In this document: positions 25,002 to 34,348 of the stretch, piece after piece | Layout of the letters: every line of letters starts with the position of its first letter | How positions within the stretch are numbered: the first letter of the stretch is position 1 | DNA from: Planctomycetota bacterium | Lineage (GTDB): Bacteria; Planctomycetota; UBA1135; GCA-002686595 | NCBI GenBank assembly: GCA_030746555.1 | Contig: JASLMK010000130.1 | Coordinates: 1 to 64,000 of the forward strand | Reading direction: 5' to 3' | DNA: 64,000 nt | Program-made: the position numbers and the translations under genes | The notes under the pieces: model-generated | The model's input: only the letters and a program-made list of their open reading frames with translations | Told to the model about the DNA's origin: nothing | The model's database searches: none

Positions 25002-28000
25002 ATGCCCCTCCTCTCCGTCCTCCTGCTGCTCCCCTGCGCCTCCCTGGCACAAGAGGGGCCGGCGGTCCTCGACGGCGACGCCCTGTTCACGGGCCGCATC
25101 GCGCCGATCCTGGAGCATCGCTGCGGGCGGTGCCACGGGCCGGACGCTCGGCGCATCAAGGGCGGGCTCTCGATGACCGGGCGTGAGGCCCTGATCGCCG
25201 GCGGAGACAGCGGCCCGGCCGTCGTCCCCGGAGACCCCGATGCCAGCCTGCTGATCCGGGCCGTCCGGTACGCAGAGCCGGACTACGAGATGCCGCCCAA
25301 GGGGCGCATCCCCGCCGACGAGCTCGCCGACCTGGAGCGCTGGGTCGCGGCGGGGGCTCCCTGGCCGGTGGAGACGATCACGGACACCCAACGCGAGGCC
25401 CTGCGCTTCTTCGAGGCCGAGGTGCGTCCCGTGCTCGCCGCCCGCTGCTATGAGTGCCACGGCCCCGAGGTCACCGACCCCGAGGGAGGGCTGCGGTTCA
25501 CCTCCGCGGCCGCCCTGTTGGAGGGCGGGCCGAGCGGACCGGCGATCGTCCCCGGCGATGCGGAGGCCAGCCTCCTCGTGCGCGCCCTGCGACGCGAGGA
25601 TCCCGACCTCGCGATGCCTCCCGACGACCCGGTCAGCGAGGAGGAGATCGAGGCCGTCGCGACCTGGATCAACCTCGGCGCTCCCTGGCCCGCGGGCTCC
25701 GCGGCCCTGGCCGACGAAGGGGTCGACATCGACGCCGGCAGGTCGTGGTGGTCGTTCCAGCCCCTGGAGCGCCCGCCCGTCCCGGCGCCCGCTGGCGGCG
25801 CCGCCACCTCCCACCCCATCGACGCCTTCGTCGACGCCCGCCTCGCCGCCGCCGGGCTCGAACCCAATCCGCCCGCGGACCCCCGCACCCTCGTGCGCCG
25901 CATCACCTTCGACCTGTGGGGGCTTCCGCCCACCTACGAGGAGGTCGAGGCCTACCTCGCCGACGACGGACCGGGTCGCTGGGAGCGCCTGATCGAGCGC
26001 CTGCTCGCCTCGCCACGCTACGGCGAGCGCTGGGGCCGGCGCTGGCTCGACGTCGTGCGCTTCGCAGAGACCAACGGCTACGAGATGGACGCGCCCAAGC
26101 CCTACGCCTGGCGCTACCGCGACTACGTCATCGATTCCCTGAACGCCGACAAGCCCTACGACCGCTTCCTGCGCGAGCAGCTCGCCGGAGACGAGCTCCC
26201 CGGGGCCGATGACGAAGCCGTGATCGCCACCGGCTTCCATCACCTCGGCGTCTGGGACAGCGAGCCCGACGACCGCCCGCAGGCGGTCTTCGACGGCTAC
26301 GACGACGTGATGCGCACGGTGGGCGAGGGCGTCATGGGCCTGACCGTCGGCTGCGCGCGTTGCCACGACCACAAGTTCGATCCCCTGCGCCAGGAGGACT
26401 ACTACGGCCTGCTCGCGTTCCTGCGGGACGTCCAGCCCTACAAGCCGACGCGCTTCACGCCCGACTCGGCGACCGTCGCCCTGCTGGAAGTGCAGGCGGC
26501 CGACCTCGAGCGACACGAGCGGCTGCGGGAGGAACACATCGCCGAGCTCGTCCGGCGCAAGGGCGCGCTCGGCGAGGTGCTCGAGAGCGAGCGCCTCGCG
26601 ACCCTGGCGGAGGACCTCCCGGCCGAGGCGCGGGCCGCCCTCGCCCTGCCCGAGCAGCGCCGGACCCGCGAGCAGAAGCGGCTGCTGGGCGCCCTGAGCG
26701 AGGCCGGCACCGCCATCCGCGAGCGACCCGCCGACCTCCAGGACAGGATCCGCAAGGAGGCCTTCCGCATCGATCAGGAGATCGAGCTCGCGCGCACCTC
26801 CTTCGAGGGCGCGCTGCCCTGGGCCCTGGCGGTCCGCGCCGCCAAGGATCCGCCCGAACCGATGCGCGTTCTCGTGCGCGGCCAGGCCCGCCGACCCGGC
26901 CGCCGGGTCGCGCCCCACTTCCCGCCCGTCCTGTTCCCCGCCGGGGACGGCGTGCCGCCCGACCCCGGGGACGGGGGCGCCCCGGCGCTCTCGGAGGAGA
27001 CCTCGCGCGGCCGGCGGCGCCTCCTGGCCGACTGGCTCGTCTCCCCCGAACACCCGACCGTGGCCCGCGTCCTGGTCAACCGCCTCTGGCTCGGGCACTT
27101 CGGGCGCGGGATCGTCGCCACCCCCGGCGACTTCGGCGCCCAGGGCGCGCCGCCCTCCCACCCCCAGCTCCTCGACTGGCTGGCCTGCGAGGTGATCGAC
27201 CGCGGCTGGAGCCTCAAGGCCATGCACCGCTTGATCCTGACCTCACAGGCCTACCGTCGCTCCTCCTCGACGGCCAACCCCGTCGCCCGCGCCGCCGACC
27301 CGGAGAGCTCGCTCCTGTGGCGCCAGCACCTGCGGCGCCTGGAGGCCGAGGCCTTGCGCGACTCGCTCCTCGCCGTGAGCGGGGAGCTCTCCCTCGAGAT
27401 GGGCGGTCGGGGGTTCTTCCCGCGCATCAGCCGCGAGGCCCTGGCGAGCGCCTCCCGGCCGGGGGCGGGCTGGGGACTCTCCCCCCTGGCAGAGCGCAAC
27501 CGCCGCGCGATCTACGGGTTCGCCAAGCGCGGCCTGGCGGTCCCGCTGCTCGACGTCTTCGACCTCGCCGACCCCAACAACCCGATCGGAGACCGCGCCG
27601 TCACGACCGTCGCGCCCCAGGCCCTGACCCTGTTGCACTCCGAGCTGCCCAACCGCGCCGCGGCGGCCCTCGCCCGGCGCGTCATGACCGAGGAGCCGAC
27701 GGACCCGCGCGCGCGCCTGGCGCGCCTGTACCAGCGGGTCCTCTCGCGCCTGCCCGAGCCCGACGAGCTCGCCGCGGCCCGGGACTACCTCACCGCCCAC
27801 GAGGACACCGCGACGCCGGCACCCCTGCGGATCGAGGGCCTGGTCCCCTCCCGCCTGGCGACGGAGTACCTCGCCCAGCTCAGCGGCGAAGACGTCCTGC
27901 ACGCGCCGCGGGAGGGCTGGAGCGTGACGCGCGGCGTCTGGCAAGGCGAGTACAACGCCACCCTGGGCGTCGATCCCGAGCGCGGACCCGCGGCCTTCCT

Positions 28001-28508
28001 CGACGAGCCCTCCTTCGCCGACGGTCGCGTGACGGCGCGCCTGCTCTTGGAGGAGGGCACCGAGCGCGCCGGCCTGATCCTACGTGGCGAGCCCTTCCGC
28101 AACGCCTTCGCCGGGATCGAGCTGGTGCTCGATCCGACCGCCGCCGAGGTACGCCTCGTGGAGCACGCTCCGCTCGTCGGACCGCGCGTGCTCGCGGCGG
28201 CGCCCGCGAACATCGAAGCCGAGCTCCCGCTGTCCGTCGTCCTGGAGGTGACCGGGGCGCGGGTCCGCGCGCGCCTCGACGACCTGCTCGACGCTCCCCT
28301 GGAGGCGACGACGACGCGCACCCGGGCAGGCCTGTGCGGCCTGCGCGCCTGGGGCGCGGGTCTGGTGGTCGAGCACGGATCGCTCGAGCCCGCGGGAAGC
28401 CGCCCGCTCGCCCTCGAGCCCGATCCCGGCCCCGAGCCGGCCCTCGCCGCCCTCGAGTCCCTGTGCCTGGTCCTCCTCAACCTCAACGAATTCGCCTACG
28501 TCGACTGA
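25002..28508 (+). CDS. PSD1/PSCyt family protein with two PSCyt1 domains and a LamG-like insert
   Basis: 1168 residues from the ATG at 25002, where a signal peptide begins (LLLLPCASLAQE). Two PSCyt1 units in tandem each carry a heme-type motif (HRCGRCHGPDA and ARCYECHGPEV), then DUF1549 with CARCHDHKFDP, a coiled Glu/Arg-rich middle, and DUF1553 with VARVLVNRLWLGHFGRGIVA. Near the C-terminus, about residues 955-1130, a jelly-roll segment (GWSVTRGVWQGEYNATLGV, GLILRGEPFRNAFAGIEL) interrupts DUF1553, whose last piece (ALESLCLVLLNLNEFAYVD) closes the protein. Such concanavalin-like domains usually bind sugars. The frame open upstream overlaps the SIS gene and is shadow. It overlaps the next gene by one base. 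Confidence 0.92.
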   Translation: MPLLSVLLLLPCASLAQEGPAVLDGDALFTGRIAPILEHRCGRCHGPDARRIKGGLSMTGREALIAGGDSGPAVVPGDPDASLLIRAVRYAEPDYEMPPKGRIPADELADLERWVAAGAPWPVETITDTQREALRFFEAEVRPVLAARCYECHGPEVTDPEGGLRFTSAAALLEGGPSGPAIVPGDAEASLLVRALRREDPDLAMPPDDPVSEEEIEAVATWINLGAPWPAGSAALADEGVDIDAGRSWWSFQPLERPPVPAPAGGAATSHPIDAFVDARLAAAGLEPNPPADPRTLVRRITFDLWGLPPTYEEVEAYLADDGPGRWERLIERLLASPRYGERWGRRWLDVVRFAETNGYEMDAPKPYAWRYRDYVIDSLNADKPYDRFLREQLAGDELPGADDEAVIATGFHHLGVWDSEPDDRPQAVFDGYDDVMRTVGEGVMGLTVGCARCHDHKFDPLRQEDYYGLLAFLRDVQPYKPTRFTPDSATVALLEVQAADLERHERLREEHIAELVRRKGALGEVLESERLATLAEDLPAEARAALALPEQRRTREQKRLLGALSEAGTAIRERPADLQDRIRKEAFRIDQEIELARTSFEGALPWALAVRAAKDPPEPMRVLVRGQARRPGRRVAPHFPPVLFPAGDGVPPDPGDGGAPALSEETSRGRRRLLADWLVSPEHPTVARVLVNRLWLGHFGRGIVATPGDFGAQGAPPSHPQLLDWLACEVIDRGWSLKAMHRLILTSQAYRRSSSTANPVARAADPESSLLWRQHLRRLEAEALRDSLLAVSGELSLEMGGRGFFPRISREALASASRPGAGWGLSPLAERNRRAIYGFAKRGLAVPLLDVFDLADPNNPIGDRAVTTVAPQALTLLHSELPNRAAAALARRVMTEEPTDPRARLARLYQRVLSRLPEPDELAAARDYLTAHEDTATPAPLRIEGLVPSRLATEYLAQLSGEDVLHAPREGWSVTRGVWQGEYNATLGVDPERGPAAFLDEPSFADGRVTARLLLEEGTERAGLILRGEPFRNAFAGIELVLDPTAAEVRLVEHAPLVGPRVLAAAPANIEAELPLSVVLEVTGARVRARLDDLLDAPLEATTTRTRAGLCGLRAWGAGLVVEHGSLEPAGSRPLALEPDPGPEPALAALESLCLVLLNLNEFAYVD

Positions 28509-29980
28509 TGAGCTCCGCGCAGCCTCCCTCCCCTCTCGTCCCCAGCCGGCGCGACGTGCTGCGCCACGCCGGCGCCGGCCTCGCCGGTGGCGGGCTGCTC
28601 TCCGCCCTCGCCCGCGCCGACGAGGGGAACGTCGCCGGCGCGGGGCCGCACCACGCTCCGCGGGTCCAGCGCGTCCTGTACCTGTTCATGTTCGGCGGTC
28701 CGTCCCAGATGGACCTCTTCGATCACAAGCCCGAGCTGCAGGCGCGGCACGGACAGTCGATCGACATCGAGCGGCGCCGCAACCGCTTCCGGGAAGCGCA
28801 CCTCCTGGGCTCCACCCGCAAGTTCCGTCGCTGGGGAGAGACCGGCCAATGGTGCTCGGACGCCTTCGAGCACCTGCCGCGGCACATGGACAAGCTCGCG
28901 GTCGTCAAGAGCCTGTACACCGACTCCTTCGCCCACGGCTCGGCCGTGCTGCAGATGAACAGCGGCCAGATCTTCCAGGGACATCCGTCCCTGGGGACTT
29001 GGGTGACCTACGGCCTTGGTTCGGGGACCGACGACCTCCCGCCCTACGTGGTCATGCACGACCCGCGCGGCGGACCGATCTCCGGGCCGGCGAACTGGAC
29101 CAGCGGGTACATGCCGGCCAGCTTCCAGGGGACCCTGTTCCGCTCGACCGGCGACCCCCTCCTGCACATGGGGCCGGGGCCCGCGGCCGGCGGGGCACGG
29201 GAGCCCGACGAGCTCCTGCGCGAGCGGCTGGACCTGCTCGCCGGACTCAACGAGCGCCACGCGGCGGACCGCCCGGGCTACTCCGAGCTCCAGGCGCGCA
29301 CGCGCACCTACCACCTGGCCCAGCGCATGCGCACGACCGCCCCCGAGGCCCTCGACCTCTCCCGCGAGGACCAGTCCACGCGGGAGATGTACGGCCTGGA
29401 GGACCCGCGGCCGGATCATCCGCTCTCGGTGGGCCCGGCGGTCTTCGGCCGCCAGTGCCTGATCGCGCGCCGCCTGCTCGAGCGCGGTGTGCGCTTCGTC
29501 CAGATCTACCACGGCGGCGGACACCAGCAGCAGACCTGGGACGCCCACCACGGAGTCGAGGAGAACCTCGCCATCCACTGCCCCGAGGTAGACCGGCCCA
29601 TCGCCGGGCTCCTGACCGACCTGCAGCGGCGCGGCCTCCTGGAGGACACCCTCGTCCTGTGGGGCGGGGAGTTCGGGCGCTCGCCCGTGAGCCAGCAGGC
29701 CGGGGACGGGCAAGTGGCCGCCTCCCTCGGACGCGACCACAACCCCAAGGCCTGCACGGTCTGGTTGGCGGGCGGCGGGATCCGTCCCGGCTCCTACGGC
29801 GAGACCGACGAGATCGGCTCGGAGGCCGTCGTCGACCGCCACCACGTCCGGGACCTGCACGCGACCGTGCTGCACCTTCTCGGGTTCGACCACGAGCGCC
29901 TGACCTACCACCACGCCGGCTTCGACCGCAAGCTGACCGGGGTGATCGAGCCGAGCTTGATGCGAGGGATCCTCGCCTGA
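28508..29980 (+). CDS. DUF1501 protein with Tat signal (second copy)
   Basis: 490 residues. ATG at 28508 shares a base with the PSD1 stop (TGATG). Twin-arginine signal SRRDVLRHAGAGLAGGGLLS, then VLYLFMFGGPSQMDLFDHKP, VVKSLYTDSFAHGSAVLQMN, VQIYHGGGHQQQTWDAHHG, and LVLWGGEFGRSP...GRDHNPKACTVWLAGGG. Same family as the gene at 22347 but clearly divergent, so the two pairs probably handle different substrates. Exported; alkaline-phosphatase-like fold; role unknown. Transcription unit with the PSD1 gene upstream is near certain from the overlap. Confidence 0.93.
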   Translation: MSSAQPPSPLVPSRRDVLRHAGAGLAGGGLLSALARADEGNVAGAGPHHAPRVQRVLYLFMFGGPSQMDLFDHKPELQARHGQSIDIERRRNRFREAHLLGSTRKFRRWGETGQWCSDAFEHLPRHMDKLAVVKSLYTDSFAHGSAVLQMNSGQIFQGHPSLGTWVTYGLGSGTDDLPPYVVMHDPRGGPISGPANWTSGYMPASFQGTLFRSTGDPLLHMGPGPAAGGAREPDELLRERLDLLAGLNERHAADRPGYSELQARTRTYHLAQRMRTTAPEALDLSREDQSTREMYGLEDPRPDHPLSVGPAVFGRQCLIARRLLERGVRFVQIYHGGGHQQQTWDAHHGVEENLAIHCPEVDRPIAGLLTDLQRRGLLEDTLVLWGGEFGRSPVSQQAGDGQVAASLGRDHNPKACTVWLAGGGIRPGSYGETDEIGSEAVVDRHHVRDLHATVLHLLGFDHERLTYHHAGFDRKLTGVIEPSLMRGILA

Positions 29981-30024
29981 GGGAGCCGAGGCGCGCGGGC
30001 GACCACGGCGCTAGACTCCCCGCC

Positions 30025-30975
30025 ATGACCCTCAGGGACCGAGTCCTAGCGGCGCGCGAGCGCATCGGCGAACACGTCCGTAGGACTCCCGTCGAGCGCT
30101 CACCCTTCCTCGAGGAGCGCAGCGGGGCGCGGGTGTTCCTCAAGCTCGAGAACCTCCAGCGCACGGGCTCCTTCAAGCTGCGCGGGGCCCTCAACCGCCT
30201 GCTCGCCCTCGCGCCGGACGAGCGCGCCCGGGGCGTCGTCGCGGCCTCCTCGGGCAACCACGGCATGGCGGTGGCCTGCGGGGCGGCCGAGGCGGGGATC
30301 TCGGCGGTGGTCTTCGTTCCACGAGGCGCGTCCGAAGCCAAGGTGGACGTGATCCGATCGTTCGGAGCCGAGGTGCGCGTCGCCGGGGACGATTGCCTGG
30401 TCGCGGAGGAGGCCGCCCGGGCCCTGGCGTCGACGCAAGGCCGAGCCTACGTCTCGCCCTACAACGACCCGCTGGTCGTGGCGGGACAGGGGACCCTGGG
30501 CCTCGAGCTCGAGGAGCAGGTCCCCGACCTCGACGCGGTCTTCGTCGCCCTCGGCGGAGGCGGCTTGATCGGCGGGATGGGCGGAGCGCTGACCGCCGCG
30601 CGGGACGACCTCGAGGTCGTCGCCTGCTCCCCGGCGAACTCCTGCGTCATGCACGCCTCTCTCCATGCCGGCCGCATCGTCGAGGCGCCCTCGCTGCCGA
30701 CCCTCTCCGACGGCACGGCGGGTGGCGTCGAGCCCGGTTCGATCACCTTCGAGTTGTGCCGCGAGGTCGTCGGGCGCTCCCTGCTCGTGGAGGAGGACGC
30801 GATCCGCCGCTCCCTGCGGGAGGTCGTCGCCCGGCACCGCACCCTGATCGAGGGCGCGGCGGCGGTGGCCGTCGCCGGATTCGAGTCGGTCGGACCCGAG
30901 TACGCCGGGCGCACGGTCGCCATCGTCCTGTGCGGCGCGAACATCGCTCCGCAGACCCTGCGCGAGGTGCTCTGA
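30025..30975 (+). CDS. Threonine/serine dehydratase-like PLP enzyme
   Basis: 316 residues, fold-type II PLP enzyme of the threonine dehydratase/serine racemase group. The PLP lysine lies in GSFKLRGALNRL (about residue 51), followed by the phosphate and substrate loops ASSGNHGMAVACGAAEAG and the Gly-rich ALGGGGLIGGMGGAL; a Ser/Cys at the pyridine-nitrogen position appears in IVLCGANI. It lacks the regulatory ACT domain of biosynthetic IlvA, so it is a short catabolic or racemase-type enzyme that deaminates Thr/Ser or a hydroxy-amino acid. A -10-like TAGACT (30012-30017) ends 7 bases before the ATG, which points to a leaderless message separate from the DUF1501 gene. Confidence 0.85.
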   Translation: MTLRDRVLAARERIGEHVRRTPVERSPFLEERSGARVFLKLENLQRTGSFKLRGALNRLLALAPDERARGVVAASSGNHGMAVACGAAEAGISAVVFVPRGASEAKVDVIRSFGAEVRVAGDDCLVAEEAARALASTQGRAYVSPYNDPLVVAGQGTLGLELEEQVPDLDAVFVALGGGGLIGGMGGALTAARDDLEVVACSPANSCVMHASLHAGRIVEAPSLPTLSDGTAGGVEPGSITFELCREVVGRSLLVEEDAIRRSLREVVARHRTLIEGAAAVAVAGFESVGPEYAGRTVAIVLCGANIAPQTLREVL

Positions 30976-31052
30976 GCCGGGTCGACCGCTCTCGCGCTCT
31001 CCCCCGAGCGGACAGGGTGCGCGATCGGCCCCGAACCGGCAGACTGGAGGCC

Positions 31053-32120
31053 GTGGAAGGGCCCATCTCGATCCGCAAGCGCGAGCACCTGCGCCTCGCC
31101 CTGGAGGGCGACGTCGAGCGCCCCCTGGCCGACAAGGGCCCCTTCGAGGTCGTCGAGCTCGCCCACCGGGCCCTCCCCGAGCTCGACCGCGACGAGGTCG
31201 ATCCCTCGACGGAGTTCCTCGGGCGGCGCCTCGCCTTCCCCCTGTTGATCGGCAGCATGACCGGCGGGACGGCGGAGGCGGGCGCCATCAACCGCCGCCT
31301 GGCCGCCGCCGCCCAGCACTGCGGCGTGGGCATGTGCCTGGGCTCCCAGCGCGCCGCCCTGGAGGATCCGAAGCTGAGCGCGACCTTCGCCGTGCGCGAC
31401 GTGGCCCCCGACATCCCGCTCGTCGCCAACCTGGGTGCCGTGCAGCTGCGCGAGGGCGTGGGGGCGGATCAGGTGCGCGAGCTGGCGGCCGCCGTCGGCG
31501 CCGACGCGGTCGTGTTCCACCACAACGCCGCCCAGGAGGCCGTGCAAGCCGAGGGGGACACGCGCTTCGGGGGGCTCACGGCCGCCCTCGCCGGCACGAT
31601 CGAGGCCCTGGACCTGCCCTGCGGCGTGAAGGAGGTGGGCTGCGGCTTCTCCGAAGCGGACGCGCGCCGCCTGGCGGAGCTCCCCCTGGCTTTCATCGAG
31701 AGCGCCGGCCGCGGCGGCACGTCCTGGCCCGCCATCGAGGGCCTGCGCGCCCGTGGCGTGCACGACCGAGAGCTCGCCGCCGCCCTGGCGGAATGGGGCA
31801 CCCACAGCCTGACGAGCCTTTTGGTCTGCCTGCGCCACGGCGACGCGCCGGTGGTCGCCTCGGGCGGCCTGCGCGGCGGGCTCGACGCCGCGCGCGCCTT
31901 GGCCCTGGGCGCCGCGGCAACGGCCATGGCTCTGCCCCTTGTGCGCGCCGCCGCGCGCTCGACCGCCGCGGTGATCGAGGAGCTGGCCGCCTTCCGCAAG
32001 GCCCTGGTGACCGGCATGTTCTTGACCGGTTCCCGCGACCTCGCCGCCCTGCGGCGCGTTCCCCACCGAGTCCCTCCAGAGCTCTTGCCCGAGGCCTGGC
32101 AGGACACCGCCGACTCCTGA
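31053..32120 (+). CDS. fni: Type 2 isopentenyl-diphosphate delta-isomerase
   Basis: 355 residues from a GTG at 31053, with CTGGAGG ending 2 bases upstream. FMN-dependent TIM barrel that interconverts IPP and DMAPP. Family landmarks: N-terminal ISIRKREHLRLAL, PLLIGSMTGGTAEAGAINRR, GMCLGSQRAALED, ANLGAVQLREG, HHNAAQEAVQAEGDTRFGG, VKEVGCGFSEADARRL and the phosphate/FMN loop VVASGGLRGGLDAARALALGA. Soluble, isoprenoid precursor supply. The upstream gene is unrelated in pathway, and 77 bases separate them. The longer frame upstream is shadow of the dehydratase gene. Needs FMN, NADPH and Mg2+ in characterised members. Confidence 0.93.
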   Translation: MEGPISIRKREHLRLALEGDVERPLADKGPFEVVELAHRALPELDRDEVDPSTEFLGRRLAFPLLIGSMTGGTAEAGAINRRLAAAAQHCGVGMCLGSQRAALEDPKLSATFAVRDVAPDIPLVANLGAVQLREGVGADQVRELAAAVGADAVVFHHNAAQEAVQAEGDTRFGGLTAALAGTIEALDLPCGVKEVGCGFSEADARRLAELPLAFIESAGRGGTSWPAIEGLRARGVHDRELAAALAEWGTHSLTSLLVCLRHGDAPVVASGGLRGGLDAARALALGAAATAMALPLVRAAARSTAAVIEELAAFRKALVTGMFLTGSRDLAALRRVPHRVPPELLPEAWQDTADS

Positions 32121-32134
32121 CCCCCGAGCAAGGC

Positions 32135-33367
32135 ATGACTTCGCCCATCATCCTCAGTGCCTTCCTCGCCCTGGCCGGTGACCGTTGGCCCGAGTTCCGC
32201 GGGCCGACCGCCGACGGCCACGCCGCCGCCGGCGACCCCCCCGTCGAGTGGAGCGAAGAGCGCCACGTCGCCTGGAAGACCCCCATACACGGACGCGGCT
32301 GGTCGACTCCGGTGGTCTGGGACGGCCGAGCCTGGATGACCACGGCGGACGATGGCGGCCACGAGCTGTCCGTCGTCTGCGTGGACGTCGTCACCGGCGC
32401 CGTGCTCCAAGACCGCGTGCTGTTCGAGGTGCCAAAGCCCCAGGAGCGCATGGCCCTCAACAGCTACGCGTCCCCGTCGGCGGTCATCGAGCAGGGGCGC
32501 GTGTGGGTGCACTTCGGCGCCGAGGGAACCGCCTGCCTGGACTCGGAGACCGGGCGCACCCTCTGGGAGCGCCGGGACCTGCGCTGCGAACACGGCGTCG
32601 GCCCGGGCTCCTCGCCGGTCCTGCACGGGGGGCGCTTGATCTTCCACGTGGACGGCATGGACGTGCAGTACGTCGTGGCCCTCGACAAGGACACGGGAGA
32701 GACCCTCTGGCGCACCGAACGCTCGGTGGACCTCAGCGGCAAGTCGCCGGACACCCGCAAGGCCTTCAGCACGCCCATCCTCGTCACGCTCGAAGGGCGG
32801 CAGCAACTGATCAGCACGGGCGCCGACGCGACCATGGCCTACGACCCGCGCGACGGCAGCGAGCTGTGGCGCGTGCTCTTCTCCGGCTTCTCCCAGTCCT
32901 CCCGCCCGGTCGCCGCCGGCGGCGTCGTCTACCTCAACACCGGCTACATGAGGCCGGAGTTGTGGGCCGTGCGAGCCGACGGTGAGGGGGACGTCACCGG
33001 CAGCCACGTGCTCTGGAAGCGCCGCCGGGCCGTGCCGACGATGCCCTCCCCGCTGGTGGTCGGCGACCGCCTGTTCCTGACCAGCGACGGCGGCGTCGTC
33101 TCCTGCCTGGTCGCCGCCTCCGGTGAGGAGCTGTGGCGCGAGCGCGTCGGCGGCCAGTACTCGGCCTCCCTGCTCCTGGCCGCCGGGCGCCTGTACCTGT
33201 GCGATCGCGAGGGCCTGACGACCGTCATCGAGCCCGCCGACGAGCTGAAGGTCCTGGCGGAGAACGAGCTCGACAGCGGCCTGATGGCCTCCCCCCTCGT
33301 CGTCGGGGACGCGCTCCTGTTGCGCACGAAGACGCACCTCTACCGCATCGAGCAGACCGAGGGCTAA
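32135..33367 (+). CDS. PQQ-like beta-propeller protein (BamB/quinoprotein-like)
   Basis: 410 residues with a short export signal (IILSAFLALA). Begins with the planctomycete-typical DRWPEFRGPTADGHA, then PQQ-like propeller blades: STPVVWDGRAW, TACLDSETGRTLWERRDL, VALDKDTGETLWRTE, MAYDPRDGSELWRV, PSPLVVGDRLFLTSDGG and ASPLVVGDALLLRT. No catalytic PQQ-binding residues are evident, so a scaffold or binding role is as likely as a dehydrogenase. It starts 14 bases after fni and probably shares its transcript. Its TAA overlaps the stop of the convergent hydrolase gene by 4 bases. Confidence 0.88.
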   Translation: MTSPIILSAFLALAGDRWPEFRGPTADGHAAAGDPPVEWSEERHVAWKTPIHGRGWSTPVVWDGRAWMTTADDGGHELSVVCVDVVTGAVLQDRVLFEVPKPQERMALNSYASPSAVIEQGRVWVHFGAEGTACLDSETGRTLWERRDLRCEHGVGPGSSPVLHGGRLIFHVDGMDVQYVVALDKDTGETLWRTERSVDLSGKSPDTRKAFSTPILVTLEGRQQLISTGADATMAYDPRDGSELWRVLFSGFSQSSRPVAAGGVVYLNTGYMRPELWAVRADGEGDVTGSHVLWKRRRAVPTMPSPLVVGDRLFLTSDGGVVSCLVAASGEELWRERVGGQYSASLLLAAGRLYLCDREGLTTVIEPADELKVLAENELDSGLMASPLVVGDALLLRTKTHLYRIEQTEG

Positions 33368-34326
33368 CGCGCCAACCAGGCGGCGATCGAGCGGCTGACC
33401 AGGTCGGCCGCGTCCTGCTGCACGAAGTGTCCCGCGCCGGGGATCGTCACCAGGGTCAGGTCTCCCGCCAACCAGCGCCAGGTGTCGTTGAGGGTCGAGG
33501 GCAGCAGCGCAGTGTCCTCGAGGCCGAAGATCATCAATACGGACGCGGCGACCCTAGCCGCCGCGGGCAGCGAGCGCGGGTCGTCGGGAAAGACCGGGGG
33601 AGAGTCGGGCCGCGGGTAGTTGGCCTTGTAGTAGTGCAGCATGGCCTCGAAGTCGGAGCGCTCGAAGGCCTCGATCGTCAGGGCGCGCGCCTCGGGATCG
33701 GTCACCCAACTCGCCAGCTTCTCGGCGCTCAGGGCCTCGTGGGCGCCCTCGGCCTGGAAGTCACGGGCGTACTGCCCGGCCTCGAACTGCCCCGACCCCG
33801 CCCGCGAGAACTCCCGCTGCAGGCAGCCGGGGTGGGGCATGTTGCAGACGACGAGCCCCGCGGTCCGCTCGGGGTGCTGGATGGCGAAGCTCCAGGCCAC
33901 GGCGCCTCCCCAGTCGTGCCCGACGATGACCGCCCGCTCGCTCCCCAGTTCGTCGAGCAGGGCGAGCACGTCGCCGGTCAGCACATCGATCGCGTAGCTC
34001 TCGACCCCCGCCGGGCTGTCGGAGAGGTTGTAGCCGCGCATGTCCAGGGCCACGACCCGGTGGTCGGCGGCGAGGGCCTCCATCTGGTGGCGCCAGGTGT
34101 ACCACCAGTCGGGGAAGCCGTGCAGCATCACCACCAGCGGACCCTCCCCCAACGAGGCGTAGTGGAGCCGGACGCTCCCGTTCTCGCACGTCCCGTGGGT
34201 CACTCGCTCCAAGATCGGGCTCACCAGGACCTCCCCTGTCGTCGCACAGCTCGAGAGCGCTCCGCCGATCAGGCAGGCGAGCCACGCTCCGTCCTTCTCG
34301 CCGCCCTCCGCCACGCACGAGAGCAT
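33364..34326 (-). CDS. Epoxide hydrolase-like alpha/beta hydrolase, probable lipoprotein
   Basis: 320 residues. Signal-like N-terminus with a lipobox-type GALSSC near residue 27, so the enzyme is probably tethered outside the cytoplasmic membrane. The domain matches epoxide hydrolases: HGFPDWWYTWRHQM (oxyanion), MRGYNLSDSPAGV, nucleophile GHDWGGAVAWSF with Asp in place of Ser, cap segment HYYKANYPRP with a likely Tyr, acid region FGLEDTAL, and base PGAGHFVQQD. This set fits hydrolysis of epoxides or haloalkanes. Transcribed toward the PQQ-like gene and overlapping its stop codon by 4 bases; 22 bases downstream of the secreted TSP3-repeat gene on the same strand. Confidence 0.87.
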   Translation of the reverse strand: MLSCVAEGGEKDGAWLACLIGGALSSCATTGEVLVSPILERVTHGTCENGSVRLHYASLGEGPLVVMLHGFPDWWYTWRHQMEALAADHRVVALDMRGYNLSDSPAGVESYAIDVLTGDVLALLDELGSERAVIVGHDWGGAVAWSFAIQHPERTAGLVVCNMPHPGCLQREFSRAGSGQFEAGQYARDFQAEGAHEALSAEKLASWVTDPEARALTIEAFERSDFEAMLHYYKANYPRPDSPPVFPDDPRSLPAAARVAASVLMIFGLEDTALLPSTLNDTWRWLAGDLTLVTIPGAGHFVQQDAADLVSRSIAAWLAR

Positions 34327-34348
34327 ACGGCATCCGCCGCGCGCGCGG

